The position numbers and the translations under genes are program-made. Under the pieces are notes generated by a model that had not been told where the DNA came from, did not search any database, and saw only the letters and a program-made list of their open reading frames with translations. Of a stretch of DNA of 38,500 nucleotides, positions 8,421 to 18,109 are shown in pieces. The stretch is from Mesostigma viride (taxonomy: Eukaryota > Streptophyta > Mesostigmatophyceae > Mesostigmatales > Mesostigmataceae). Numbering within the stretch: the stretch's first letter is position 1; each line of letters opens with the position of its first letter. Where the stretch lies: positions 472,124 through 510,623 of the forward strand of contig RPFO01000972.1 in assembly GCA_009746045.1 (NCBI GenBank), in the 5' to 3' direction.

Positions 8421-10867
8421 GCCATGCAGGGGCACACGGTGCCACGTGTTGCCACGCCCCTGAGAGCCACTGCCCCCTTGGTGGGAGGACTTGTGGGTCT
8501 TGGGTGCCCCCCCTGGCTGGCCTGCCCCTTGCGTTTGTGGCCTTGGACACCCTGGACCTTGGGGTCCTGGGCCTGGGTTGCCAGTACCCAGGGGGTCCAC
8601 TGCCTCCTCGATATAGAGCATGGCAGCTCTGAAGTTGTCCCAGAGGGACTTGAGGCCTGTAAGCAGGGTAGCCAGGACAGAAGGTTGCAAATTAGCTTTT
8701 GTTAGCCAGGTGTGGATGAGATACCTTGGTTGGAGCTTGAGAAGCTCAAGGTCTTTCTCAATCATTACCCTGTATGTTTTTGCATCCCCAGAGAGGTTAT
8801 TCTTGTTCACCTTATATGCAGCAAGCCAGTTGAAACGTTCTACTGCTTCCATGTGGTTATTGGTAAGCACTAGCTGTTTCAGATCAGTGATAAAGGTAGG
8901 CCACTGTTCAATGGCTGCTTCAGGTGTCAGGGTACGTTCCTGATAGGTTTGAATCAATGCTCTGATTGCAGGAGATGATTGATGGAATGTGGAGGAGGCC
9001 CTGAGAGCCTTAAACTGATGTCTAAGGTTAAGACCTTCCATCCCATACTCCAAAGCAAAAACAAATTGCTTAGCTTGTTCAACAGTGTGACCCTCAGGCA
9101 AGCCAGCAATATTGATTTTGGATTCCTTTTTATGAGGGTTAAACACACCTGTGAGAGGGGGGTTGGCCCTCAAGAAGCGTCGGTTGCTTGTTGCAGGCGG
9201 GTGGGGTCCAGGTTGATGGTCCCCCGCTCATACCGCGACATCAGGGCGCGCAGGCCCTCGACAGTTTGCAGCTGGTTAGCTGTTAACTGCTGATCTTGCA
9301 ACGAGGCCAGCTGGGCCTGGAGAATGGCGAGCTGTTCCAGGACATCCCCGCTCCTTGGGGGGGCCTCAGCAGGCCTGTTGGGTGCCTGTGGCACCTCTGC
9401 ACCTCCCCCCAGGGCCTCCTGGGGTCCTGGCCACCCCCCCTGGTTTGGGAGGGGGCCCCAACCCACAGGGCGAACCTGGGGTGGTGGGGGAGGGGGAGGG
9501 GGGGTGGTGGCCCGGGGGAGCCCGGGGGTGTCCGGGTAACCCCACTGGGTCCAGCCCCATCGGTGGAGGGGCGGGCAGGGGTGTCTGCCCTGCTCTCCTC
9601 CTGGCCTCCTCCCGCATGAGACGCTTCATCTCCTTGCGTACCTCATGCTCCCGGAGGGCTGCCTGAAAGCAGCCTCATCCTCGGGTATGTCAGGGAGTGG
9701 TCTCCCATGATCATAGCAGGCCGGACTGGACAGTCCGCCTCTTTGCCCTTCCTCGGCCCAGGGCCAGCAGTCCCTCCTTGTACTGCAGGGTTGGGGGGAG
9801 AGGGTTTCTTGCTGGTGGTTTCCAGCGGGGGGGCTTCTTCAGCTACCACCCCATGTTTGGCCAAGATGGCCTCCGTGACCCTGGCTTGGGTGATGGAGGA
9901 CATGGTTTTAAAGTGTGCTGACCGAGCAAGCTCGGCCAGGTCTTGACTGTCCGCATAGTCCATGGGATAGTCAGCATTTTTGAAGAGGTCACGTAACCGC
10001 TGGGTGGCCTCGCGGTACGCGTCCGCCATCGCCTGGTGGGTAGCCAGGCGACGGGCGGCTTCCTCTTCATATTCTTGCCGCTTAGCGGCGAGCCGAAAAG
10101 CCGCCTCTCGGCGGACCTCTCGGTCCCGCTGCCTCGCTCGGCGTTCTTCATTTGCCACCAGCGCGGCCTGCTCGACCGCCAGGAGCGCTGGGGTAAGATT
10201 GATCTCAGTCTCCCCATCGGGGAGACTGGCAGTGTCGGATACCTCATCGTCGGACATTGGTTGTCCGCGATGGGTTCCACAGGTTTTCGCACCACCCGTG
10301 CGAGTTTAATACTCTCCATGTCCTTCTTCTTGCGAAGAAGGGACGCAGAGGGTCGCCCAAACGTTAGCTCAATGTGGTTGTGTCCCTGGGCGAAAGGGAC
10401 ACGAATTTGATGTGGCGGGACGAAAGGTAATCGTCCCGTCCGGTGCCACCGAGGCCGTCTGACGGGGCATACGCTCCCGAAGAGATGGCAACGTGGGGCC
10501 GGACTGTGGAGCCTCAGTGGGGTTTACCACCGAGGTCTCCGCAGCCATGGCCGCGCCAGCCGTGGTTGCGGCTGGGGCGGCCGCCGGAGTCGAGGGTAAG
10601 CCGGTCCCCGGGGGGAGCCGTCTCGGCCTCCGGCCTCGCAGGGGAGGGGGGTAGGTCGGTCGGCTTTGCAGCCGCCGTCCCCTCGTCCTGGCAACCATTG
10701 TGAGTCTTTTTGTTCTTTTTCTTTTTCTTGGAAATGGCCGCATCGCCAGCCGGCTTCTTGTTGTTGTCTCTGGGCATCCGCCGATCCTGCCCATCATCAT
10801 CCTCGTTGTAGGTAAGCTTCTTAGCGACATTCTTGTTCGTGATAGCCATGGTAGCAAATAAAATTCA

Positions 10868-11336
10868 AGTTAGAATGCGGTGGGATATATTGCTTGAGAA
10901 CACTGAAGCTGAGCAATGAATTGCTTGGTTCATTAGAAAATAGGTTTACCCTTTATCAACGTTCCTCTCACCGGCTGCGCCGCCAGTGACCGTTGGGTGC
11001 AGACCGTTGGCCCGAGGCCACACGATGACAGGTAGCGTCTAGTCACTGCATCGTGCGATCACAGATCAATGCACGCTGCAGTACGGTCCCTATCTAGGAT
11101 ACTCTAGTACCGTCCAATGACAGGACACTACGTATACTGGGTACTGACATCTGTCACGTACCTCAGTACCCAAAGTACCTATCTAGGGAAACGTATGCGA
11201 CTCGACTAGCATTCCTATCTGCATAGCCCACGTGGTATTTATATTCACATACCAACGTAGGTTTACAAGGCTTATTCATACGTTGTATTCACAATGCCTT
11301 TGAGACTTAGTCTACAGCAAAGCATGGAGACTAACT
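10868..11336 (-). repeat. 5' LTR of element C
   Basis: This 469-bp copy starts AGTTAGAATGCGG and ends GACTAACT. On the minus strand it is the promoter LTR, and its edge is 18 nt from the first ATG (10849). The 18-nt gap contains no TGG-start primer-binding site. Confidence 0.9.
11236..11243 (-). promoter_or_regulatory. TATA box of element C 5' LTR
   Basis: TATAAATA on the minus strand, about 95 bp from the LTR outer edge. It is the best core-promoter candidate for the element transcript. Its identical counterpart is in the 3' LTR. Confidence 0.5.
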
Positions 11337-11341
11337 ATGGC
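11337..11341. repeat. target-site duplication ATGGC, right of element C
   Basis: Matches 3717-3721 exactly and abuts the LTR end CTAACT. Just beyond it lie three CTCGTGG repeats. Confidence 0.85.
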
Positions 11342-11507
11342 TACCTCGTGGCTCGTGGCTCGTGGCTCGTGGCATTACTCTGACACCCATAGGTAGACAC
11401 ATGCATCAGATAGACTAGCTGGCACCAAACCCGCCCTGCCTGGGCAAAATGTCCTCACCTGGCGTGCCCCAGGCCGCGCGCGGCAGGGCCGCCACCCGTG
11501 GACTTTT

Positions 11508-11886
11508 CGTGATAGACTCGGCATGGACATGTGCTACACAGTCTAGACGCGACGGGCTCACACCCGGGCAGCCCGTCCTGATTTGTCTGTAATATGGAGG
11601 CAGATGGTACGCAAGGATAGATGGCAAGTAGTGATGAAGGAGACCACCCCCAAGTCTGTGGGGGCTCCGCGTGTGACCGCGTATGGCATTCATAGCGATT
11701 CGGGCCGCGGTGCCCACACCCCTGTAACTAGGACCTAGATAGCTTACACCATCCATTCCATCCCATGTTCCCCTCCCACTGAGGACTTATGCTCACGTGC
11801 AGTCACGTGTCTATTAATTAATCCATTCCATCCCATGTTCCCCTCCCACTGAGGACTTATGCTCACGTGACGCAGTCACGTGTCTA

Positions 11887-11941
<55 letters not shown>

Positions 11942-11942
11942 A
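11508..11942 (+). repeat. LINE 3' end, copy II, with tetranucleotide tail
   Basis: This copy carries the ORF2 C-terminal repeat seen at 1413-1665, here with the frame open through VGAPRVTAYGIHSDSG. Next come two tandem ~65-bp copies of a tail unit starting CCATCCCATGTTCCCC (about 11752 and 11826), each ending in CACGTGTCTATTA. The second runs into (ACTT)n at about 11887-11942. Variable short-repeat tails instead of poly(A) are typical of RTE-like LINEs. Confidence 0.65.
11887..11942 (+). repeat. (ACTT)n microsatellite
   Basis: An uninterrupted run of ACTT/TTAC units directly follows the LINE tail unit. It probably originated as the LINE 3' tail. Confidence 0.9.
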
Positions 11943-12049
11943 CTTCATAATTAATTAATTAATTATGACACTGCGGGATTATTTTTTGGTTAATTTTATA
12001 AACGTGCAAAATTTTTTCATCTATATAGACCATTTCATGCATGTGGCTT

Positions 12050-12585
12050 CAAACTGTTCGGGAGCATGCATGCTCCCTGACACCGCCGACGATGTGGACA
12101 TCCGCATCGGCCTGGCCTGGGCCTGGCTCCGTTCGCTCAACACCTATTGGCGCTCAAAGGGCCTGGGCGAGCACTGTAAGCGCATGCATGCTCTTCAAGG
12201 TCCTCGTCCTCACGGTACGTGCTTACGTATGGCGCCGAGGCATGGACACTCACGGACACACTGGCGGCTAAGCTAGACGGCACGGTTTACAGGATGCTCC
12301 GACAGGTCCTGAATGTAGGGTTTTCCAAGCATAGTAGGTCATTAGAGTCTTCGTATCAGGGTATGCCTTGCATTTCAGACGAGATTAGGCAGCGTAGGAT
12401 AGCATTTGTAGGCCATCTTGCTCGCACCAGTCATGCAGGTCGACACCACCCTTGGTCTGGCAGGCCCCCAGCGGCTTGGCCAACCAGGGCGGCACATGAC
12501 CTGACCTCAGTGGCCTGGCCCCGCGGCAAGGACATGAGGCCTAGAAAGCTAGGTAAGCCTGCCATGAACTACATCCATCTTCGTC
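12050..12585 (+). pseudogene. LINE ORF2 C-terminal half, fragment
   Basis: The fragment encodes LPDTADDVDIRIGLAWAWL, then in a shifted frame LTYGAEAWTLTDTLAAKLDG, VYRMLRQVLNV and RRIAFVGHLARTSH, ending near PAMNYIHL. This is the region after the RT palm in RTE/L1-like proteins: thumb-like stretch, then YGAE-x-W, then the RR-x-FVGH motif. It is truncated at both ends and interrupted by frame changes. Confidence 0.7.
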
Positions 12586-13562
12586 GCGCGTCGCCTCTTC
12601 GAGGAAATTGCTCTCCTGCAACCTGGTGAAGTCCCGCCATCCTGATCTTCGTCGACTTCATCAAGGCTTTTGATTCTGTCCTCTGCTGGGACGCTCTATG
12701 GGCTGTACTTGCTCGCGCTCGCGTCCCCACTCCCCTGATTACCGTCATCCGCACGCTGTATGAGGAGGGGTCGACCACTTCGGTGCGCACTCAACACTGC
12801 ATTACCCCGCCATGCCCACTGCAGACCGGCGTCTGGCAGGGTTGCGTCCTGTCGCCGTACCTGTTTATTATTGTAGTGGATTATGTTATGCGCCATGCAG
12901 GCACGTGCTCGCTTTGCTAGCATTGCAGGGCGCCGTGCCCCTGGCCTAGCGATCACGAACGAGCTTGGGGGAAGGGGGGCCGACTAACAAGCAGAATTTA
13001 CTAGCTGACCTCATTTATGCCGACGACATCACGCTCATCGAGAAGCCGGAGTCTGCCCAACTTTGGCTGGACTGCCTGGCGTTCGAGGCTCGGGCGGTTG
13101 GTCTAGAAATCAGCCCCAAAACGGAGGCCCTGGCCCTCGGCATGGCCTAGGGCCCCCACCCACACTCCGCCTCTTAGACGATGCCGAGGTCAACTACCCT
13201 CCTTCAGGCCGCTTCAAGCTGTCCGGCAGTTGGCTTCCCGACTGCGAGGACGACATGACGACACGGATCGGCATGGCGTGGGCGCACCTCCATGACCACC
13301 GCCGCTGGTGGAGCAACCCCGCCCTACCCCGGATCGTCAAGCGTGACCTCTTAAGGTCGTCATTCTGACGATCCTGACCTACGGCGCCGAGACGTGGACA
13401 CTGACGCAGGAGCTGGAGCAACGACTCGACGGCGCCGTCACCAAGATGCTGCGCAAGGCCCTTAACATCCCCTTTGGTTTGCACATTAGTAATGAGGATT
13501 TGTACGCTGATTTGCCCTATGTTTCCCACATTATTAGGCCCAGGCGCCTGGGCCTAGCCGGG
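12586..13562 (+). pseudogene. LINE ORF2 reverse transcriptase fragment
   Basis: A non-LTR reverse transcriptase. Motif A is LIFVDFIKAFDSV near 12642. The next motif is GVWQGCVLSPYLFIIVVDY near 12830. The catalytic YADD box is at 13016-13027 (ADLIYADDITLIEK). The post-RT region follows (LLDDAEVNYPPSGRFKLSG ... LTYGAETWTLTQELEQRL ... ISNEDLYADLPYVSHIIR). Stops and shifts at about 12918, 13148 and 13350 break it into four pieces. There is no endonuclease domain, so it is 5'-truncated as LINE insertions usually are. It joins the tail repeat at 13562 after losing the HLART segment. Confidence 0.82.
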
Positions 13563-13890
13563 CCTCCTGGTATGTCTGTAATATAAAGGCAGATGGTGCG
13601 CAAGGATAGATGGCAAGTAGTGATGAAGAAGGAGACCACCCCCAAGCCTGTGGGGGCTCCGCGTGTGACCGCGTATGGCATTCATAGCGATTCGGGCCGC
13701 GGTGCCCACACCCCTGCATGTAACTAGGACCTAGATAGCTTATACCATCCATTCCATCCCATGTTCCCCTCCCACTGAGGACTTATTATGCTCACGTGAC
13801 GCAGTCACGTGTCTATTAATTAATTAATTCATTAATTAACTACATCCAGATGTTGCTGGCCGACCTACACCGGCGTCCGCATTGTTAATT
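13563..13890 (+). repeat. LINE 3' end, copy III
   Basis: This is the same C-terminal repeat as 11580-11890, following directly from the RT fragment, then the tail unit (CCATCCCATGTTCCCC...CACGTG) and TTAA repeats. After the tail, NYIQMLLADLHRRPHC is readable near 13838-13885, which resembles another LINE C-terminus. The copy is therefore probably composite. Confidence 0.6.
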
Positions 13891-14015
13891 TAAATTATAA
13901 TTGTTAATTATTTTAGTTTGCCACCTGAAAGTGCTAAATAAAACAAGAAAATTGTAAATATGTAATTCCCGTGTGTTTCTAGCTAATGGCGATTGGCAGG
14001 TCTACCAGCCCTATA

Positions 14016-14017
14016 TA
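14016..14017. repeat. TA target duplication, left of Tigger-like element
   Basis: TA abuts the left inverted repeat and is matched by TA at 16969-16970. This is the duplication made by Tc1/mariner/pogo transposases. Confidence 0.8.
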
Positions 14018-14049
14018 CCGTAGTGGTCAAAATCACTTTGCGTCTAATT
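14018..14049 (+). repeat. left terminal inverted repeat, 32 bp
   Basis: Begins CCGTAGTGGTCAAAATCA. It is the exact reverse complement of 16937-16968. Confidence 0.95.
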
Positions 14050-14264
14050 GTTTGCGAATTGACCTCGCAAACTGCTATTAATGGGCTTGATTTTGGGTCG
14101 CAAAGTTCAAATGTTACCGCGCCGCGCCTGCGCCGCGCCGCACAGCCCCAAGCCCAGCGAACGGCCTTTCGCGCCACAACTTTTCGCGCCTTTTGTCACT
14201 GTCACTGCGAAAGCCAAATGCTTGTGCAGAATGCACGGTGTCTTGGCAGAAGAGCGGGGCGTCG

Positions 14265-16219
14265 ATGGCAGAAGAGCCGCGGCGCGTCAGGCAGGCCAGC
14301 AGGCAGTCAAGCCTGCTGGCTTACAAATTTACAACTTCGAAGGCAGCAGGTCCCAATGCACCTCCGGGACCGATTCATTACACTGCAGCAGTGCAGGAAG
14401 CGATAGATAAGCGGCAAGCACATGTCCAGGCTTCGGGCAACTGCCGTCGATTGCCGGGCGCGGGTCGGCGTCCCCGGCCCTTCGTCACTGCATTGGACGA
14501 TGCCGGGCGGTCTTCCTTGGAATTGCGACACCAGGCAGCGGTCGATGACAGCCCTGTGCTGTCGGGGCTCACCACCACTCAGGCGGACAGAAAGCGGCCA
14601 TACCACAAGTATACCACGGAGGACAGAAAGTTCGTTCTCAAAGCCCGGAAGAGCACGGCGTTTGCAAATGTTGGAAGGCTGGCTCTGGTCAATCACCTCA
14701 GGATGACGCAGCCTGAGAGGTTTGCGACCTTGGATGAGAACGTGGTCAGGTACTGGGAGAAACAGCAGCAGAAGAAGGAGGTCGCTGAGCAAGATTTCTG
14801 GCTCAACACACCGGACACATTGCCGGATGATGATCCGCTGCTTGGCCAGCGGGCTGGACCTGGGTCGGCCTCGGCTCTACCTTCCGAGGTGTTAGCAGAG
14901 ATGGACGAGTTTCTGGTCGCCCAGTCCGAGGCTGGTGCTAGGATGATATACCCCGAGTCGTACGCCCATTTCTCCTGGCGATCATTCTCAAGAATGGATG
15001 CGGCGACCTCCTGGTCGAGCAAGGTGGCTCCTTCCTCCTCAGTCACCGATGGATCCGGCCGTCGTCGCTGCCTCGAGAAGCTGCGCCTTTCTTACCGCAC
15101 ACCCACCTCCGCAGCTCAAAAGCTGCCTTTGGACTGGGAGCACCAGCTCAAGCTAACGGCTTTGCGCCTGGCCTACGTCGTCTACATGCACAAGATCGAG
15201 CCAGATTTCGTGGTCAACGTCGACCAGACGGGCATCTTCTTGCTGGGCTATGGGGCCGGCAGGACGCGCGCCAAGAAAGGCAGCAAAGATGTCAAGCTTC
15301 ATGGCCAGGATGACCACCGCCAGATCACGGTCGTGCCTGCGATGGCGGCGACAGGTGAGGTGCTGCCCCTGCAGATGATTTACACGGGCACCACCATTCG
15401 TTGCCTGCCCCGCCCCAACGACCGCAACCACGCGGACGTGAAGAGGTGGCACTTCACGTTCACCTCCAACCACTGGAGCTCGCTCTCCACCATGCTCCAG
15501 TGGTTCGAGCACGTCCTGGTGCCATTCCTGCGCAAGAAGGTTGCAGCAAAGGGCCGGGGACCCCTTGAGTCAGCCAGCGGTGCGTGGTCTTGTGGGACTG
15601 CTGGGCAGTCCACCGGTCCGCTGACATGCAGCGCGAGGTGGTGGAGCGGTACCCATGGATCATCCTGCTGTTTGTGCACGGTGGCTGCACACCCGTGGGC
15701 CAGCCCATGGACGTCATTTTCCAGCGCCCCTTCAAGGTGGGCGTGGCGAACGCATCTTCCGCCTGGCTGATGGGGGAGGTGCAGCGGCTCATGGATGAGG
15801 GACACACCGCCAAGGAGGCATCATCCAAGGTCAACATCAAGATGTCCAACATCAAGCCCCTGACGGTAGAATGGTGCCGGGGAGCATGGGCGTGGTGCCG
15901 TGATAACCCCGGTGTCATGGCCAAGGGATGGGAAAAGCCAGGTCTCCTCAAGGCATGGGATGCTGAGTTTCAGCGGGAGGCCGCTTTGGCTGTGGCAAAT
16001 GGCGTCATCTTCGCCGGGAGGAACGTCATGCCAGATGAGGACGGCCCCGATGAGCCTGAGGACCCTATTGCTGCGGGGGCCGGCATTGTGGATGCAATCA
16101 TGCAAGACCGCGATGCTGACCGCACCCCCGACCAGGTGGCAGCCGTGTGCTTGGATTCCACCATGGATGATGATGCCCAGGAACCCACCACATGGGGTGA
16201 TGATGCCGAGGAAGATTGA
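14265..16219 (+). CDS. pogo/Tigger-type DDE transposase, one frame break
   Basis: I take the ATG at 14265 (MAEEPRRVRQASRQ); an upstream open stretch to 14193 lacks an ATG. The N-terminal part holds an HTH/CENP-B-like region near residues 130-190 (HKYTTEDRKFVLKARK). The catalytic core is of the DDE_1 type: VVNVDQTGIF (first Asp), VLWDCWAVHRSADM (second Asp) and GQPMDVIFQRPFK (third Asp). That is the DDD triad of pogo/Tigger enzymes, which cut and paste the element at TA sites. The frame is continuous to about 15580, where a one-base shift (-1 sense) is needed just before VVLWDCWAVH. The second frame then runs to TGA at 16217-16219 with an acidic tail. Without the shift the enzyme would lose two of its three catalytic residues. 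A short deletion, an assembly indel or a small intron could explain it. Confidence 0.85.
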
Positions 16220-16936
16220 GAAGTTATTTGCTACACATTGAGTTTTCCTCTTTTGACATGCCCATGCCGGTTTCTTTCATCATGATTGCCGGTGTTTATG
16301 GTCAGCGTCCGTAGCTTTGTGGCAGCTTTAATTGGGTACATACCTTGGGCAGGTGGCCATGGTTTGCATTGATCTTGTGTTTGGTTTTTACACCATGTAG
16401 TTATCATGGACTGATGAAGAGGACAGCACAAATGCTACGGTAGTGTTTGTTGGCAAATAATTATCATGAAGTGTACACACCGACTGATGGCCCGCCCTCC
16501 ATGCCGCAACCGGGTCATGCCCCCTAGTGTGGATGAATACTAGATGAACTTCAATTACTTGAGTTTAGATCATTACTGATGATGTAATTAGATAGACGGT
16601 AGAGCAGCCAGGTCTCCTACACCATCATCCTAAGGGCTAATTAATGCTCCGTGGCTCCTCACTAATGATGGTATCGCGTTATTATTAAGCGAGACAACCG
16701 CTATTATTGGTAGTAATATAATCAGTGCTACCCAATTGATCAATCAAATTACTCTTGTGGGTACTTGGGTTACATGAGTGGAGAGGGGGCAAACGGGGAT
16801 ATGAAGTTGGTACTGAGACCTAAGCCAAGCCACTGTCCACTGACCACTAACAAGCCGATGGGCTCGCAAACCTAAAACTTTGCCTGCATTTTTGGTCGCA
16901 AACTATAAATTCCACCCAGTTTTGGGGTCGCAAAGT
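16220..16936 (+). other. 3' non-coding part of the Tigger-like element
   Basis: No gene is seen after the transposase stop. The last ~75 bp hold TCGCAAA-type subterminal words. The rest is AT-rich without clear structure. Confidence 0.6.
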
Positions 16937-16968
16937 AATTAGACGCAAAGTGATTTTGACCACTACGG
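16937..16968 (-). repeat. right terminal inverted repeat, 32 bp
   Basis: Exact reverse complement of 14018-14049. It ends CCACTACGG and is followed by the TA duplication at 16969-16970. Confidence 0.95.
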
Positions 16969-17079
16969 TAGTGGCCGGGGTTGGAGATAAGTGTCAAAAC
17001 TGAGGCGATGGTGGTTGGGGCTACCACGGTTGCCCGCCGTGAGCCACGGCTATAGCTGCTAGACGGGACGGAGGTTCCT

Positions 17080-17275
17080 TTCCGTGATCGTTTCAAACTG
17101 CTGGGGAGCATGCTCCCCGACACCGCCGACGATGTGGACACCCGCATCGGCCTGGCCTGGGCCAGGCTCCGTTCGCTCAGCCCGGCCCTACTGGCACTCG
17201 AAGGACCGCAAGCGAGTACTCTGCAAGGTCCTGGTCCTCACAGTGCTCACCTATGGCGCCGAGGCATTGTCGTCA
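17080..17275 (+). pseudogene. LINE ORF2 post-RT fragment
   Basis: The fragment encodes FKLLGSMLPDTADDVDTR and then IGLAWARLRSL. It is nearly the same as 12055-12140 and is followed by frame-broken VLVLTVLTYGAEAL. It ends abruptly near GCATTGTC, so it is a short piece cut on both sides. Confidence 0.7.
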
Positions 17276-17769
17276 GAAAGCAACAAACGTGAAAACGCTA
17301 CATAGCTGCCCAAATCTGAGATTCCGCGGAACACAGAAAGTAAGAAAGCCTAGAAGCTACCAGCAAGGAATCGAACATAGGACCTTTGGCATGATTTCGC
17401 GGCTGTGTGAGTCTCCTGATCCGAAGGCATCTCACTTAACTTTTCTGAAACAGCCCAACTGCGAAAAACCTCTTTACCGGAGAGGGGTGCCAATATGTCC
17501 GATATTGCTGAATCTATAGAAGATGGATGGATGGGTGGGTGCAAACAATCCTACCGGTCTCATAAGCTATCTACATCAGCTACCTACGGCATCTATCTAA
17601 CAGCATTACTACCTACAACATCTATCTGTACAGCACTGGCGTGCCTCCCACGGGTTTGCACACGCGGGCGCTTCCCCACAGGAGGGGGCTCGTTGTCCTC
17701 TATGCATGACCTGGGCCCACTTGGCCTTGTCCATCATCTTCGTTCAAATCACGGAGAGGCCTAGGCAGT
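17276..17769. other. unassigned sequence with a weak tRNA-like patch
   Basis: No gene is seen. On the minus strand, GTTCGATTCC near 17360-17371 lies after a GATCAGGAGACTCACAC stretch and resembles a tRNA T-arm. I cannot fold a convincing cloverleaf, so at most this is tRNA-derived repeat debris. Confidence 0.35.
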
Positions 17770-18051
17770 TGAGTAACTCTAGAGCCCTAGGATCTGGCTC
17801 TAAGTTCCCCATGTCCGTCCGCGCACCTTCCGCTAGCGTCCGCTAAGCCGCCGGCTATAATCCGGCGGTCCGATGCGGTCGACCGGTCTAAGGGCGGCGC
17901 CTAGGGCCGGCGCCACCTAGGCCCCAGTCCGGGGCCTTATCCGGGTCGGTACGGACAGCTAGCTTGTCCCACGGTTACGGCTAACCGGATAGGGTTTGCT
18001 GGCTAAGACATAAACCAGTGGTGGGCCAGCTCCGACAGCAGTTCTCTGTGT
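17770..18051 (+). other. possible 5' LTR and leader of element D
   Basis: This stretch differs in texture from its surroundings: GC-rich, with inverted words such as GGCGGCGCC/GGCGCC near 17890-17925 and a CTATAATCC word near 17855. It reads ...ATAAACCA, then G, then TGGTGGGCCAGCTCC at about 18019. An LTR ending in CA followed within a few bases by a TGG-start primer site is the standard arrangement. If the 10-kb insertion at 18055 is removed, this region lies directly upstream of the gag-like gene at 28160. The matching 3' LTR is not in the window, so this is inference. Confidence 0.35.
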
Positions 18052-18054
18052 TCA
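18052..18054. repeat. TCA triplet, possible target duplication, left
   Basis: TCA abuts the left 29-bp inverted repeat and recurs at 28081-28083. Three bases are weak evidence alone but fit the symmetry of the ends. Confidence 0.5.
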
Positions 18055-18083
18055 GGGTGGTTTTACCGGATTAGGATACATTT
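18055..18083 (+). repeat. left 29-bp terminal inverted repeat
   Basis: Exact reverse complement of 28052-28080. Its last 12 bases (18072-18083) pair with AAATGTATCCTA at 18094-18105, so this end can also fold into a hairpin with a 10-nt loop. Confidence 0.9.
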
Positions 18084-18109
18084 GCACGGCTTCAAATGTA
18101 TCCTAAATG

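Larger units (their letters stand above)
8130..10849 (-). pseudogene. element C leader ORF and gag, multiply frame-shifted
   Basis: An ATG at 10849, 18 nt inside the 5' LTR, opens a Lys-rich protein (MAITNKNVAKKLTYNEDDDG). Reading then hops frames through 10257-9643 (acidic start MSDDEVSDTASLPDGE, then a charged helical region RRARQRDREVRREAAF), 9640-9466 (LREHEVRKEMKRLMREEA), 9466-9170 (LEQLAILQAQLASLQDQQ) and 9175-8235 (KINIAGLPEGHTVEQAKQF, a capsid-like helical region). An (AAC)n tract at about 8263-8420 encodes poly-Asn. A CCHC zinc knuckle, CLRCFQRGHARHNC, sits at 8232-8191 in yet another frame, followed by a second Cys/His cluster (CPGCWHARH). Gag forms the particle and the knuckle binds RNA. 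Whether the N-terminal part is a separate protein or gag itself is unclear. Confidence 0.65.
3722..11336 (-). mobile_element. element C: complete copia-like LTR retrotransposon, 7615 bp
   Basis: The element has two LTRs in direct orientation (3722-4193 and 10868-11336) and a 5-bp flanking duplication ATGGC. Its minus-strand internal region runs in the order leader ORF/gag with zinc knuckle, integrase, retropepsin-like segment, reverse transcriptase, RNase H. Integrase ahead of RT assigns it to the Ty1/copia group. The LTR termini form a 6-bp inverted repeat, AGTTAG...CTAACT, instead of the usual TG...CA. Coding frames are broken several times although most of the LTR sequence is nearly identical between copies. 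It shares architecture with element A at 28729-36534 but not LTR sequence. Confidence 0.92.
14018..16968 (+). mobile_element. pogo/Tigger-like DNA transposon, 2951 bp
   Basis: It is bounded by perfect 32-bp terminal inverted repeats (14018-14049 and 16937-16968) and a TA duplication, with a single transposase gene inside. Subterminal copies of TCGCAAA or its complement occur on both sides (about 14053-14110 and 16864-16935) and are candidate transposase-binding sites. The perfect repeats point to a fairly recent insertion. Confidence 0.93.

Noticed and set aside
8086-8705. Leu/Val/Cys-rich plus-strand ORFs resembling membrane proteins
   Set aside because: They are the antisense of the (AAC)n tract in gag of element C.
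16405-16430. Hammerhead ribozyme core (CTGATGA)
   Set aside because: No GAAA partner or closing stems at the required spacing.
17340-17420. tRNA gene on the minus strand near GTTCGATTCC
   Set aside because: The T-arm-like word is present, but D and anticodon arms cannot be paired convincingly.
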